This document shows, one piece after another, positions 24,330 through 33,260 of a stretch of DNA of 64,000 nt. Origin of the DNA: Povalibacter uvarum (GTDB lineage Bacteria > Pseudomonadota > Gammaproteobacteria > Steroidobacterales > Steroidobacteraceae). Position 1 is the first letter of the stretch. Every line of letters starts with the position of its first letter. Location of the stretch: contig NZ_JACHHZ010000007.1 in NCBI RefSeq assembly GCF_014202975.1, forward strand, positions 199,913 through 263,912, in the 5' to 3' direction. The notes under the pieces are model-generated. The model saw only the letters and a program-made list of their open reading frames with translations. It had not been told where the DNA came from and ran no database searches. Position numbers and translations under genes: made by a program.

Positions 24330-26192
24330 CTAACTGGCTTGGCTGTGAGCAGCGACCATGCTTCGAAAGTTGTCGTGGCAGCTCATCGCCTTGGTGCGAA
24401 TGCGCTGAAATTCCGGATCGTCGCGCAGGCGCTTCCATACCGGATCCCGGTCCACCGCCGGGAAGGAACAGAAGTTGGTATCGACAGCGCGCTCCAGCAT
24501 CTGCAGCGCTTCCTGCGGTCGCCCGCAATACAGGAGCATCGGAGCCACGGCATAGAAGGCTTCCGGATCGCCGGCACCTGACCATCGGCGCATGAAGTCG
24601 CCGACAAACGCATCCAGCACTTCGCCGCTCGCTCCTTCGAGGCACGGCTCCATGAGTCGCCTCGTCTCATCGTCGGCGGCTTGTCGGGTGATGCGCAGGG
24701 CGGCGTTGCGATCATCCAGTCGCAGGTAGTACAGAACCGTTCCCCACTGAAAGATGTACGAGCCCTCATCGAGCGCCAGCCAGCGCGTTACTCGTGACAA
24801 CTCGCCATCGTACATATAGGTATAGCCGCACGTGCGCAGACGGGGATCCTGCGGATCGAGCTTCAGCGCAAGCTCGCATTCGCGCTGCGACTCCTTCAGC
24901 AGGCCGCCATAGCGGTAGACGTACGACGACGCGAAATGCGTTTCCGCGTGCGAGCCGAAGCGATCCAGCAATCGACGCGCTTCCACGAACGCGTTTTCCA
25001 GGTCGCCGGTTTCGGAGAGGTGAGTGACGATTTCCCGGGCGGCGGAGATCAGTTCAGGATCGAGCTCCAGTGCCTTGCGATGCGCAGCGAGGGATCGCTG
25101 TCGGGCCGGCGCGCCGCCACCGCCGTAGGTGCCGTAGTCGTAGTAGCGCAAACCCAGCGAGTACCAGGCGCGGGCAAAATCCGGCTCGAGTGCAACGACA
25201 TGCTCGAGCATTTCGATTGCGCGCTCGGTGGGCTTCGGTTGCTTGGGAAGCGCGATGCTGCGGAGGTAGAGCTGATACGCCTCGCCGTTGGTTGGGATCG
25301 CCGCCGGCGCGGCGGTTGTCGACGCGCCGAGAGCCGGGAGCAGCCCTTGCCGTACGCCTTGAGTGATGAGCCGGCGCATCGCCAGCAGATCGTCAGAAGG
25401 CACCGTGATGCGGGTCCTCCAGACGACCCGGTCGTACTCTACCTGCTGAGCCTCGATCGCGAGGCTGAGTTCGTTGTCAGCTTCGAGGTAGTAGCGGCCG
25501 CTCACGATGTGATCGACGCCGCGTGCCCGCGCCGAACGCAGAGGATCGTCCGCATCCAAATAGTCGAGCGGGCGGACGGCGAGGTCTCGCGACTTGGTCA
25601 GCAGGGTCGCGATCTCATCGGGCAGTGCGAGCGCCAGATAGTCCAGTTTGTCGTCGCCAGCAGCGTTCTCGAATCGCAGCACCGCGACGCTGGTGAGCGA
25701 CGATGCCGCCGTGGTCTTCCACCACCACGCAGATCCGGCGAGTATCGCCACCAGGAGCACCAGCCCTGCGGCGGGCAACGCCCAGCGTTGACGGCCGGAA
25801 GGTTGTTCGCCGCCTGGTCGTGGGGTTTCCTTACCCGATGCCGGAGCATCGATCCTCTGCACCGGCGCTGTCAGCCGGTAGCCGCGCTTCGGGATCGTTT
25901 CGATGATGCGATGCGTGCGGTCGTCGCCGAGGTGATGGCGCAGTTCGGAGATGCAGTTGGTGACCGCCTGGTCGGTGACGACGACATTGCCCCAGACTTG
26001 TTCGTTCAGCGTCTCGCGCGAGACGACTTCACCGGCCCGTTGCGCCAGGCACACGAGAACGTCCATGACCCTGGGTTCGACGCGCGCCTCGGTATCGCCG
26101 CGGACGATGCGATTCTGGCGGGGTTCGATGAGGCACTCGCCGACGCGGAATCCGGCTTGCAGGTCCTGGGATTGCGTTTTCCGGCTCTGCAT
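24330..26192 (-). CDS. CadC-like membrane regulator with winged HTH and TPR sensor
   Basis: Start at ATG 26192 gives 620 residues; longer in-frame starts exist. Residues about 15-110 are an OmpR/CadC-type winged helix (FRVGECLIEPRQNRIVRGD, RETLNEQVWGNVVVTDQAVTNCISELRHHLGDD, IETIPKRGYRL). One membrane segment (LPAAGLVLLVAILAGSAWWW) at about 140-160 is followed by a periplasmic part: a FlgO-like strand/helix region (SVAVLRFENAAGDDKLDYLALALPDEIATLL) and TPR-type helices (AIEMLEHVVALEPDFARAWYSLGLRYYDYG; CGRPQEALQMLERAV). This is the ToxR-like one-component design, sensing outside and binding DNA inside. It is divergent from cytochrome P460, 98 bases away, a plausible target. Confidence 0.92.
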   Translation of the reverse strand: MQSRKTQSQDLQAGFRVGECLIEPRQNRIVRGDTEARVEPRVMDVLVCLAQRAGEVVSRETLNEQVWGNVVVTDQAVTNCISELRHHLGDDRTHRIIETIPKRGYRLTAPVQRIDAPASGKETPRPGGEQPSGRQRWALPAAGLVLLVAILAGSAWWWKTTAASSLTSVAVLRFENAAGDDKLDYLALALPDEIATLLTKSRDLAVRPLDYLDADDPLRSARARGVDHIVSGRYYLEADNELSLAIEAQQVEYDRVVWRTRITVPSDDLLAMRRLITQGVRQGLLPALGASTTAAPAAIPTNGEAYQLYLRSIALPKQPKPTERAIEMLEHVVALEPDFARAWYSLGLRYYDYGTYGGGGAPARQRSLAAHRKALELDPELISAAREIVTHLSETGDLENAFVEARRLLDRFGSHAETHFASSYVYRYGGLLKESQRECELALKLDPQDPRLRTCGYTYMYDGELSRVTRWLALDEGSYIFQWGTVLYYLRLDDRNAALRITRQAADDETRRLMEPCLEGASGEVLDAFVGDFMRRWSGAGDPEAFYAVAPMLLYCGRPQEALQMLERAVDTNFCSFPAVDRDPVWKRLRDDPEFQRIRTKAMSCHDNFRSMVAAHSQAS

Positions 26193-26290
26193 GCCTGATC
26201 GTGTCCGAATGTGGCCGGTGCTGGGCCGACGACCACCGTAGGATACCGCCATCGTACCCCTCGGCGATTGTTCATTCGGGAGCCCGTCAA

Positions 26291-26779
26291 ATGAAGCGTC
26301 CTGCAGTTGTACTGGTTGCACTGGCAATAGGCGCCTTCTGCGCGGGGCAGTTCGCGCTGGCTGATGAGGAGGCCGTCCCGTATCCCGAAAACTTCCGGGC
26401 CTGGTCGCATGTGAAGAGCGGCGTGATCGGTCCGCAGCACGCGAACTTCTCGAGCATGGGCGGCATCCACCACGTCTACGCGAACCCGCGGGCGATGGAC
26501 GGTTATCGCACGCGACAGTTTCCGGAAGGATCGGTCATCGTGTTCGAATGGCTCGAGTGGGCCGAAAAGAACGGCAGCATCGAAGAGGGGCCGAGGCGCC
26601 AGGTCGATGTGATGGTCAAGGACTCGCAGCGTTACGCATCGACGGGCGGCTGGGGATTTCAGCGCTTCGTGAAGGACAGCAAGACGGAACTCGCGGCATC
26701 GCCGACACCGCAGCAGTGCTTCGCCTGCCACGACAAGCTGAAGGTCGACGGACTCGTGCTCAGCAAGTATCGCGAGTGA
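26291..26779 (+). CDS. Cytochrome P460 family c-type heme protein
   Basis: 162 residues with a signal peptide ending near ALADEE. One heme-binding site CFACH (Cys143-x-x-Cys146-His147) at the C-terminal end. The family fold is shown by YPENFRAWSHVKSGVIGPQHANF, GIHHVYANPRAMDGYRT and FPEGSVIVFEWLEW. In characterised P460s, a Lys cross-linked to heme supports hydroxylamine or NO oxidation; cytochrome c'-beta members instead bind NO. Lys residues are available (SGVIG.. K, VMVKDSQRY) but the cross-link cannot be assigned from sequence. Likely protects against or processes reactive nitrogen. Confidence 0.92.
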   Translation: MKRPAVVLVALAIGAFCAGQFALADEEAVPYPENFRAWSHVKSGVIGPQHANFSSMGGIHHVYANPRAMDGYRTRQFPEGSVIVFEWLEWAEKNGSIEEGPRRQVDVMVKDSQRYASTGGWGFQRFVKDSKTELAASPTPQQCFACHDKLKVDGLVLSKYRE

Positions 26780-26790
26780 TACCGGACTTC

Positions 26791-26818
26791 GGGAAGGACG
26801 GGCCGACCCGTCCTTCCC
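26791..26818. terminator. Strong bidirectional terminator
   Basis: A perfect 12-bp stem (GGGAAGGACGGG / CCCGTCCTTCCC) with loop CCGA lies between the ends of the P460 gene (26779) and the S10 peptidase gene (26825). Confidence 0.8.
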
Positions 26819-26824
26819 CGGCTT

Positions 26825-28375
26825 TCAGTTCGCGTTCGCGTCGATGAATGCCGCGGACGTGTCCCTGAACTTCTGCATCGACGCCGGATGCACGTACATC
26901 ATGTGGCCGGCTTCGTAGTATTCGATCTGCACGTTGCGGCGCAGCTCGGACGGGATGTTGAGATGCTCGATGGCATGCGTGACGGTGCCGTACGGGCATG
27001 CCAGGTCGAAGTAGCCCTGCTGGACCAGCACTTTCATCTTCGGATTCATCGTCATCGCATACGACAGGTCGGCAAGCACGCTCGCGAACGGCAGCTTGAA
27101 GCCGTTGGAGTCGGGCTGCACATGGCCGAAGTCCCAGTCCTTCCAGAGACCGGCCGACAGGATGTACGGCTGGTCGGAAACCATCTTGAGCTCGCGTCGT
27201 GCATAGTCGTTGAAAGTGGCAACGACGGCGGGAGCGATCGCGGACGCGTACGGATCGAACGCCGTGGTTTCCGCGAGCCGGTTCGGCATGCCGCCGACGA
27301 AACGTGAATCGATGCGGCCGACAGTAATGCCGCGCGAGCGCAGCAGTTCCTGCAGGAACCGGTTCTCGTCCATTCGCATGTTCGCCTTGTCCCAGTACGC
27401 GGCGCTCACTCCTGTGTAGCGCTCGAGCCCGGCGAGAACGGCCTGACGCTCTTCCGCGGTTGCGCGTGAGCCTTTGAAGAGCACCGGTGCATAGACTGTC
27501 TCCGCCCAGTTTTCGACTTCGCGCAGGAACGGTTCGAGCGCGGGCGGCTGCGGATTGAGCGCCTTGTGATACCAGGCGGTTGCAGCGTAAGTGGAGAAGA
27601 AGTTGACCGTGCCTTCGTCCACCGACAAGCCGGCCGAGCCAGTGGCGAAATCGAGGAAGGGCGATACGAGCATGATGCCGTTCAACGCGACGTTGTGACG
27701 CGTCAGCAGGTCGTACGTGACGCCGCCGGTGCGAATGCCGCCGTAGCTTTCGCCGAGCACGAACTTCGGGCTGCCCCAGCGGTTGTACTCGCCGAGATAG
27801 CGCACGATGAAGTCCGACACCGAGCGGATGTCGTTGTCGACGCCCCAGAAGTCCTTGCCTTCGGCTTTGCCGACGGGTCGCGAGAAGCCGGTGCCGACCG
27901 GATCGATCAGCACGATGTCCGCGCGATCGAGCATCGTGAACTCGTTGTCGACGATCTTGAAAGGTCCGCGCGTGTTGTTGGCTTCATCTTCCAGAGCGGT
28001 GCGACGCGGACCGAGAATGCCCATGTGCAGCCACGCCGATGCCGAGCCCGGGCCGCCGTTGTATGCAAAGACGATAGGGCGCGTGCGCGTGTCCTGCCCC
28101 TGACGTACGTACGCAGTGAAGCCATAGAGCGCGATAGGCTCATCCTTGTCGTTCTTCATCAGCAGCGTGCCCGCCGTCGCCTCGTAGTCGAGTGGCTTGC
28201 CGCCGACGCGGATCTGGTGGCGGGTCACCCAGACTTTCGCTTCGGGAATCGGCTTCTCTTCCTTCTTCGTCTCGCCGCTGGTCTTTTCGTCAGGCGCTTC
28301 AGCGGCGTAAGAAACAAGTGGCGCAATGAGCCAGAGTGCTGCCGCACAAGCAGCAGCGAGACGGGCGGGCTTCAT
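26825..28375 (-). CDS. Secreted serine carboxypeptidase (S10 family)
   Basis: 516 residues with a signal peptide ending near SYAAEA and a Lys/Glu-rich linker. Family motifs: YNGGPGSASAWLHMGILGP (oxyanion loop), IDPVGTGFSRP, the nucleophile elbow GESYGG with Ser210, Asp in DLACPYGT and His in EAGHMMYVH. S10 enzymes remove C-terminal residues at acidic pH; bacterial copies are periplasmic. Some plant relatives are acyltransferases, so that role is a weaker alternative. It overlaps the SRPBCC gene by four bases (ATGA) as the last gene of a leftward operon. Confidence 0.94.
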   Translation of the reverse strand: MKPARLAAACAAALWLIAPLVSYAAEAPDEKTSGETKKEEKPIPEAKVWVTRHQIRVGGKPLDYEATAGTLLMKNDKDEPIALYGFTAYVRQGQDTRTRPIVFAYNGGPGSASAWLHMGILGPRRTALEDEANNTRGPFKIVDNEFTMLDRADIVLIDPVGTGFSRPVGKAEGKDFWGVDNDIRSVSDFIVRYLGEYNRWGSPKFVLGESYGGIRTGGVTYDLLTRHNVALNGIMLVSPFLDFATGSAGLSVDEGTVNFFSTYAATAWYHKALNPQPPALEPFLREVENWAETVYAPVLFKGSRATAEERQAVLAGLERYTGVSAAYWDKANMRMDENRFLQELLRSRGITVGRIDSRFVGGMPNRLAETTAFDPYASAIAPAVVATFNDYARRELKMVSDQPYILSAGLWKDWDFGHVQPDSNGFKLPFASVLADLSYAMTMNPKMKVLVQQGYFDLACPYGTVTHAIEHLNIPSELRRNVQIEYYEAGHMMYVHPASMQKFRDTSAAFIDANAN

Positions 28376-28923
28376 GAAGGGACCTCGGACTGAGCTGGTG
28401 TCAGTCCAGTATATGAAGCGGCTCCAGGCGTGGGAACAGCCGCGCGAAGCTCAGTCGATCCAAGGCGCTCCTGCATGTCCCGGATCACGACCCTGTGCAT
28501 GGCGGAGATCGTGCGGCCTACGAAGTACCTCGCGATGTTCCAGCCCGGCGAGAGGAACTCGTAGCGCGTGACCATGTGTACCGAGCACGAGCCGTCGTCG
28601 TGCGCGGCGATGCTGATCGTTCCGCCCCGGAGCGCAATGTTGCGGCAGTAACGGATCGTGTGTTCGATGATGTCGAACTCGATCCTCTCTCCCGGTACCA
28701 GCTTCGTGATCCTCTTGGCGAGATAGCCTCCGTCGCTGTACATGCAGCGCGAGGAGTCACCGACCTTGCCGTAGCAGCCGGTGGTTCTCAGTGGTACGGG
28801 CAGGACGCTGCGCAGGAACCATGAGGGCTTCCGGCGGATGTGCTCGTAGAAGCACACCGTCTGCCACGCTTCATCGGGAGTGCAGGCGAGGTGACCGGCG
28901 GTCTGAACTTGCAACATGGTCAT
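28372..28923 (-). CDS. SRPBCC-family protein (183 aa)
   Basis: Start ATG 28923 is preceded by GGAGA. It has the Polyketide_cyc2/START pattern: GHLACTPDEAWQTVCFYEHIRRKPSWFLRSVLP, GEYLAKRITKLVPGERIEFDIIEH, and SCSVHMVTRYEFLSPGWNIARYFVGRTISAMHRVVIRDM with the long C-terminal helix. Such folds bind hydrophobic molecules or act in aromatic polyketide/lipid chemistry. Located between a methyltransferase and an S10 peptidase in one operon; the three together may modify a small hydrophobic compound, which is inference. Confidence 0.9.
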   Translation of the reverse strand: MTMLQVQTAGHLACTPDEAWQTVCFYEHIRRKPSWFLRSVLPVPLRTTGCYGKVGDSSRCMYSDGGYLAKRITKLVPGERIEFDIIEHTIRYCRNIALRGGTISIAAHDDGSCSVHMVTRYEFLSPGWNIARYFVGRTISAMHRVVIRDMQERLGSTELRAAVPTPGAASYTGLTPAQSEVPS

Positions 28924-28949
28924 GAGTGATCTCCGGATCGAGTCGGGGG

Positions 28950-29627
28950 TCAGTGGGTAGTGGCGCGGGCGCTGAAGAATGCGAAGCAGCCGATCAGCTC
29001 GACTGTGTGCTCGACGTAGCGGGCAGCGAGCGACTGGCGCAGTTCCTCTGCTGTATCGCTCATGCAGTTGATGACGCGCAGGCCATTCAATCCGCGATAC
29101 GCGAGCCGGCGTGCGGTGCGATCCGGGATTGCATCGTTGACGAGCGTGAAGCCGAAAATCCTTGCGCCGCTGCGGCAGATCGGTCGCAGGGAGTCGAAGA
29201 CCCGGCACTTCTGCGCCATGTCGCCGGGCAGGCAGTGCAGGATGCCGCCGAGGGCAATCGAGTCGAACGGATCGATGCCCACGAGTGGCCGGCATGCGTC
29301 GCGCAGATAGACCTGCGGTCGATACCGGGCGAGGCGGTTCGCAGTGAACTCCAGGCAGTTCGGTTGCAGGTCGATGAGCCCGATCCTCGGTTCGGGCGTA
29401 TCGAATCCGCAGCGGTCCAGGCAGTAGCCAGTACCGACGCCGATGTCCGCGTGGTTACCAGTGACGTGCTGGCGGTAGTGATCGATGAAGGCTTCGGCCG
29501 GGCAGTCCCAGACATACCTGGCCAGGACGCCGACGATCAGCGGATCGTAGAGGTGCAGGCCAAGGCGCGTATAGGCCTTGATGCCGTCACTGGACGCATA
29601 AGAGGCGGCGGACATTGGATTCCCCAT
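28950..29627 (-). CDS. Class I SAM-dependent methyltransferase (225 aa)
   Basis: Motif I is HADIGVGTGYCLDRC (residues about 56-70), with the acidic residue of motif II in GLIDLQPN and LxLRDAC further on (YLRDACRPL). The first 50 residues (YTRLGLHLYDPLIVGVLARYVWDCPAE) match small-molecule methyltransferases seen in natural-product clusters. First gene of the operon methyltransferase, SRPBCC, S10 peptidase. Substrate unknown. Confidence 0.9.
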   Translation of the reverse strand: MGNPMSAASYASSDGIKAYTRLGLHLYDPLIVGVLARYVWDCPAEAFIDHYRQHVTGNHADIGVGTGYCLDRCGFDTPEPRIGLIDLQPNCLEFTANRLARYRPQVYLRDACRPLVGIDPFDSIALGGILHCLPGDMAQKCRVFDSLRPICRSGARIFGFTLVNDAIPDRTARRLAYRGLNGLRVINCMSDTAEELRQSLAARYVEHTVELIGCFAFFSARATTH

Positions 29628-29749
29628 CGGCTGGCAACGATGGGTGAATCCTGCGGGTGGGGCCGAGAGGCCGGCTTCCGGATTGATCAGTCCGGATCAG
29701 AAAGTACCGATGCCTTCCTGGTTCAATGACTTGCGATGTTCCTGGAAGA

Positions 29750-30766
29750 TCATTCCGGAGTCCGGAGGTTCATCTTGCGGTAGTCGCCGGGCGACTGGCC
29801 GGTCACTTCCCGGAACGCGGCGTAGAAACTCGACTGCGAGCGGAAGCCCGTATCCATGCTGATGGAGAGGATCGACTGGGAGGGCGCCGACAGGAGCAGT
29901 TCCTTCGCTGCCGCGACCCGCCGTTCGCGGACATAACGCGAAAACCCCACGCCGATGCGGGCGTTCACGAGCTCGGAAAGCTGGTGGCCGGAAACCCCCA
30001 GCTCGGACGCCAGCGTCGACAGGCTCAGGCTCTCGTTCTGGTAGACCTTCGGATCGCTCATCAGCGACTCGAGCTTCTTCAGAGTGGCATCGACATCCAC
30101 ATCGCGCAGTGTCGACGCGCCATAGCGCGCGCGAGCTGCTTCGGTCACTTCAGCCAGCAGATCAGGGTTGGCGATGAGCGCTACGACCATGATCGCGAAC
30201 GCGGCGCCGATGGCGTTGCAATAGAAGAGATAGAAGTAGTCGTGATCGATGTATGGAATCGCGAAGCCAAGCGCCAGCACGATGATCGCCATCGCGGACA
30301 TGACGGCGAAATAGAAGATCTCGAAGCGAAACTGTCGGCGCCGCGCGCGCAGCTCGTACACGAGATTCGCGAGCCACAGCGAATAGCCTGCGCCGAGCAG
30401 GAACAGGATCGGCAGCGAAATTTCGAGGCGCGGCAGGAAGACGAGCAGGACCGGCACGAGATGCAGCAGCATGAGCGGCCGGAACGGCTCGCCCGGGAGC
30501 ACAGCCCAACGACCGAAGAAATAGAACGTCGCCGGCGCCATGAACAGCGCCAGCCGGTAATAGAAGAAATGGAGCGGTTCCTGCGCTGCGGTGAAATAGC
30601 GCATGTGGCCGATCTGCAGCGCCGCCAGCGCACCCAGGAGGACGGCGCACGAGAGAATCGAATAGGCCGATTTGTTCGGCGTCTCTATGAATCCCACGTA
30701 CGCGAGCAGCAGCAGGGCTGCGATGACGATGGAAAATCCTGCGACGGCGAGGCTGACTGTTTCCAT
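29750..30766 (-). CDS. AraC-family regulator with a membrane-embedded N terminus
   Basis: 338 residues. The first 200 contain about seven hydrophobic segments, and residues about 235-335 are the AraC double helix-turn-helix (LSLSTLASELGVSGHQLSELVNARIGVGFSRYVRERRVAAAKELL and SILSISMDTGFRSQSSFYAAFREVTGQSPGDYRK). The design resembles the 7TM-type AraC regulators that sense a lipid or membrane signal. It ends 123 bases from the methyltransferase operon on the same strand and may regulate it, or the divergent glycosyltransferase at 31005. Confidence 0.93.
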   Translation of the reverse strand: METVSLAVAGFSIVIAALLLLAYVGFIETPNKSAYSILSCAVLLGALAALQIGHMRYFTAAQEPLHFFYYRLALFMAPATFYFFGRWAVLPGEPFRPLMLLHLVPVLLVFLPRLEISLPILFLLGAGYSLWLANLVYELRARRRQFRFEIFYFAVMSAMAIIVLALGFAIPYIDHDYFYLFYCNAIGAAFAIMVVALIANPDLLAEVTEAARARYGASTLRDVDVDATLKKLESLMSDPKVYQNESLSLSTLASELGVSGHQLSELVNARIGVGFSRYVRERRVAAAKELLLSAPSQSILSISMDTGFRSQSSFYAAFREVTGQSPGDYRKMNLRTPE

Positions 30767-31004
30767 CGACGCGGCTGCTCACGGTGCGGGATTGGGTGCG
30801 GGATTGCACGAAGGCACTGTACACGCTGGCGTCGCTTCCTTCCCAGCGCAAACCAGAACCGGAACCGCGGGAATTGCAACATCCGCATTCACACGAATGA
30901 GCCGGCGACGGCGCATCGGTTAGCATGGCGATCGAGATGAAGGTGTGAAGCAGGCATCGCAGGGGCGGTGCCGATTCGTGCATCGGGCACGAAAGGGGAG
31001 CGAT

Positions 31005-32315
31005 ATGCGACTGTCGATCGTCACCTTCGGGAGCGAAGGCGACACCCGGCCGCTGGCGGCACTGTGTCGCGGTTTACTGGATCGAGGCCACGACCTCACT
31101 CTTTTCGCCGAGCATTCCACGCTCAGTCTGCCGCGAAGTCTCGGCATTCCCTGCGAAGCTCTTTCAGGCGACGTCCGGTCGGCATTGCCGATCGCGGATC
31201 CCCGCCAGGACCTGCATCTCTCCGACGTGTTTCGGTCGATCAAGGCGGTAAACGCCGTGATCGCTGAGAACAGCGCATCCTGGTTGCGAACCGTCGCGCC
31301 TCACGCGCGTGAATCAGATGCGATTCTGTTCTCGAGTCTGGGTTCGGGCGTCGGCGGCGCTCTCGCGGCGCAACTGCACAAGCCGCTCATCGGTCTGTTC
31401 TTCCAGCCCATCACGCCGACCCGCTGTTTCTCATCGCCGATGCTCCCGCCGATGAACCTGCCCGGGTGGGCCAATCGGCTGACCTTCAAGCCCGCGCATG
31501 CGCAGGCGTGGAAAATATGCGGCCGCCCGGCACAGGAGGCTCGACGCGAAGTCTTCGGTACGCGCGACGACACGAGGCTGCGATTCGATCATCCGATGTT
31601 GTTTGGCGTCTCGCGCGAGCTCGTGGCGCAGCCTGATGACTGGCCTGACGATCATCGCATCTGCGGGCACTGGTCGCGCACCGACGTCACTTGGCAGGCA
31701 CCGGGAGACTTGCTCGAATTCCTCGCGGCGGGCGAGCCGCCGATCTATGCGGGCTTCGGAAGTCCCTCGGCGTTCATACGTCGCAAAGCTCTGGGTGCGC
31801 TCATCGACGCGGTCGCGGGACGTCGTGCTGTCTTCTCGCCGGGCTGGAGCAGGATCGACGCGAGTGTGCTGCCGAAGAATTTCTTCATCGTGCGCGATGT
31901 GCCACATGAGTGGCTGTTCCCCCGGATGTCCATGGTCATTCATCACGGCGGCGCAGGCACGACGCACACCGCTGCGCGCGCCGGCGTTCCGCAGATCGTG
32001 TTGCCCATCGGAGCCGATCATCATTTCTGGGCGCATCGGATCGCATTGCGCGGTGCTGCGCCGAAGTATCCGCGCAACGGACGTTTCAGCAGCAAGGCCG
32101 TCGCTGCCCTCATCGACTTCGCGCAGCGTGACGAAACAAGAATGTGCGCCCGCGATCTGGGAGCGGCGATGGCTCGGGAAGATGGCGTCGGCAATGCGAT
32201 TCGTGAGATCGAACGTCTCGTATCGCCGCAGGCAAGAAGTCATGAAGCTCTCCGCGTCGACTCACGCGCGCGAGTGGCCGCGAAAGGATTGTGGTTCTCG
32301 ATCGCGACCGATTGA
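31005..32315 (+). CDS. GT1-family glycosyltransferase (sterol/macrolide type)
   Basis: AGGGGAG stands ahead of ATG 31005. 436 residues with the GT-B fold: N-terminal acceptor domain begins VTFGSEGDTRPLAALCRGLLDRGHDLTL, and the C-terminal donor domain carries IVHHGGAGTTHTAARAGVPQIVLP (written here as parts), with the His-Gly-Gly-x-Gly-Thr signature of UDP-glycosyltransferases such as sterol 3-beta-glucosyltransferase and rhamnosyltransferase RhlB-like enzymes. It likely glucosylates a hydrophobic alcohol. The donor (UDP-glucose or other) and acceptor are unknown; a lone gene. Confidence 0.93.
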   Translation: MRLSIVTFGSEGDTRPLAALCRGLLDRGHDLTLFAEHSTLSLPRSLGIPCEALSGDVRSALPIADPRQDLHLSDVFRSIKAVNAVIAENSASWLRTVAPHARESDAILFSSLGSGVGGALAAQLHKPLIGLFFQPITPTRCFSSPMLPPMNLPGWANRLTFKPAHAQAWKICGRPAQEARREVFGTRDDTRLRFDHPMLFGVSRELVAQPDDWPDDHRICGHWSRTDVTWQAPGDLLEFLAAGEPPIYAGFGSPSAFIRRKALGALIDAVAGRRAVFSPGWSRIDASVLPKNFFIVRDVPHEWLFPRMSMVIHHGGAGTTHTAARAGVPQIVLPIGADHHFWAHRIALRGAAPKYPRNGRFSSKAVAALIDFAQRDETRMCARDLGAAMAREDGVGNAIREIERLVSPQARSHEALRVDSRARVAAKGLWFSIATD

Positions 32316-32495
32316 GAGCTCTGTCGCCCGACATGCAGATCGCGTCAGCGTTGACATGTCTCCCGGCGCAGACATCGCGCTGCGAATTGCAATCGACGCT
32401 GCAAAGTTGTGTGAGATCGTCACGAAACGCCGGACGTCTCGAATGAACGTTGCTAGTCTCGCCGCCGCGTAAAAACCAACGCCACGGAGAGGATT

Positions 32496-33209
32496 ATGCA
32501 AGGAACTATCTTTCGTGCCGCGCTCGGTGTCTGCATGCTCGCAGCCAGCTTGGGCGCCACTGCTCAGACCGTCGCGGATGTAGGCGATCCGGATTCCTTC
32601 GGACGATCGGTCACGTACCTGGGGCTGGTTCAGACGAAGGCGGTATATCTCGAAGCGGACTGCTCGGTGGTCACGGACCCAGACGGCCGATGCATTACGC
32701 TCCTTCCGGCGCCGGCGACGACGCGATTCGACGAAGCCAATCTGGGAACGATGCGACTGCCCGCTTACGCGACGCGGACGCACCTGTGCTACCAGCTGAA
32801 CGCGAACGTGCTGTACAACATGTTCAATCCGAGCTCGACCGCGAGACCGGCTTCGTTCTTCGGTCGCGCAACGATCGAGATCGAGAACACGGTGCTCAAC
32901 AACCCGGCCCTGGTCGATCCCAACACGGGCCTGCCGTACAACGGCAAGATCAGCTTTACATTGTCGGCCAATACCGAAACGTTCACCCTTGCCCCGTTCG
33001 AACAGAAGTTCAAGAGCGGCTGGGAGAACCGCAACTGCCTGGGCGGACTCATCAGCCGGCGCGGGCTGATTGGAACCTATGGGCTCACGTCCGCGCAGGC
33101 TGCTGAGTTCTTCCGCCGGCCGATCACGTTGAGATTCGGCGCGACCGGAGGTGGTTACTCGGTCGAGTACGGCCAGTTCTTCTACGGCATGCGAATCTAC
33201 GGCGATTGA
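32496..33209 (+). CDS. Secreted protein of unknown function (237 aa)
   Basis: A signal peptide ends near GATAQ-TV, preceded by GAGAGG-like ribosome binding (GGAGAGG). The mature chain has four Cys (EADCSVV, GRCITL, HLCYQL, NRNCLGG) that could form two disulfides, and strands such as KISFTLSANTETFTLAPFEQKF. It resembles unnamed exported proteins of soil gammaproteobacteria, with no catalytic motif. It is followed by a probable terminator and a converging regulator. Confidence 0.85.
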   Translation: MQGTIFRAALGVCMLAASLGATAQTVADVGDPDSFGRSVTYLGLVQTKAVYLEADCSVVTDPDGRCITLLPAPATTRFDEANLGTMRLPAYATRTHLCYQLNANVLYNMFNPSSTARPASFFGRATIEIENTVLNNPALVDPNTGLPYNGKISFTLSANTETFTLAPFEQKFKSGWENRNCLGGLISRRGLIGTYGLTSAQAAEFFRRPITLRFGATGGGYSVEYGQFFYGMRIYGD

Positions 33210-33223
33210 CGGAATGCGAGGCG

Positions 33224-33249
33224 GAGGTACGGCCCGAGTGCCGTGCCTC
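33224..33249. terminator. Probable terminator between converging genes
   Basis: A 10-bp stem (GAGGTACGGC / GCCGTGCCTC, with one mismatch) and a 6-base loop just after the stop at 33209 and just before the opposite gene's stop at 33261. Confidence 0.55.
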
Positions 33250-33260
33250 TGTCTCGATAC

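Noticed and set aside
24936-26198. A 420-residue plus-strand frame antisense to the CadC-like regulator
   Set aside because: Arg/Gly-rich with no motif; the minus-strand winged-HTH and TPR reading is far stronger.
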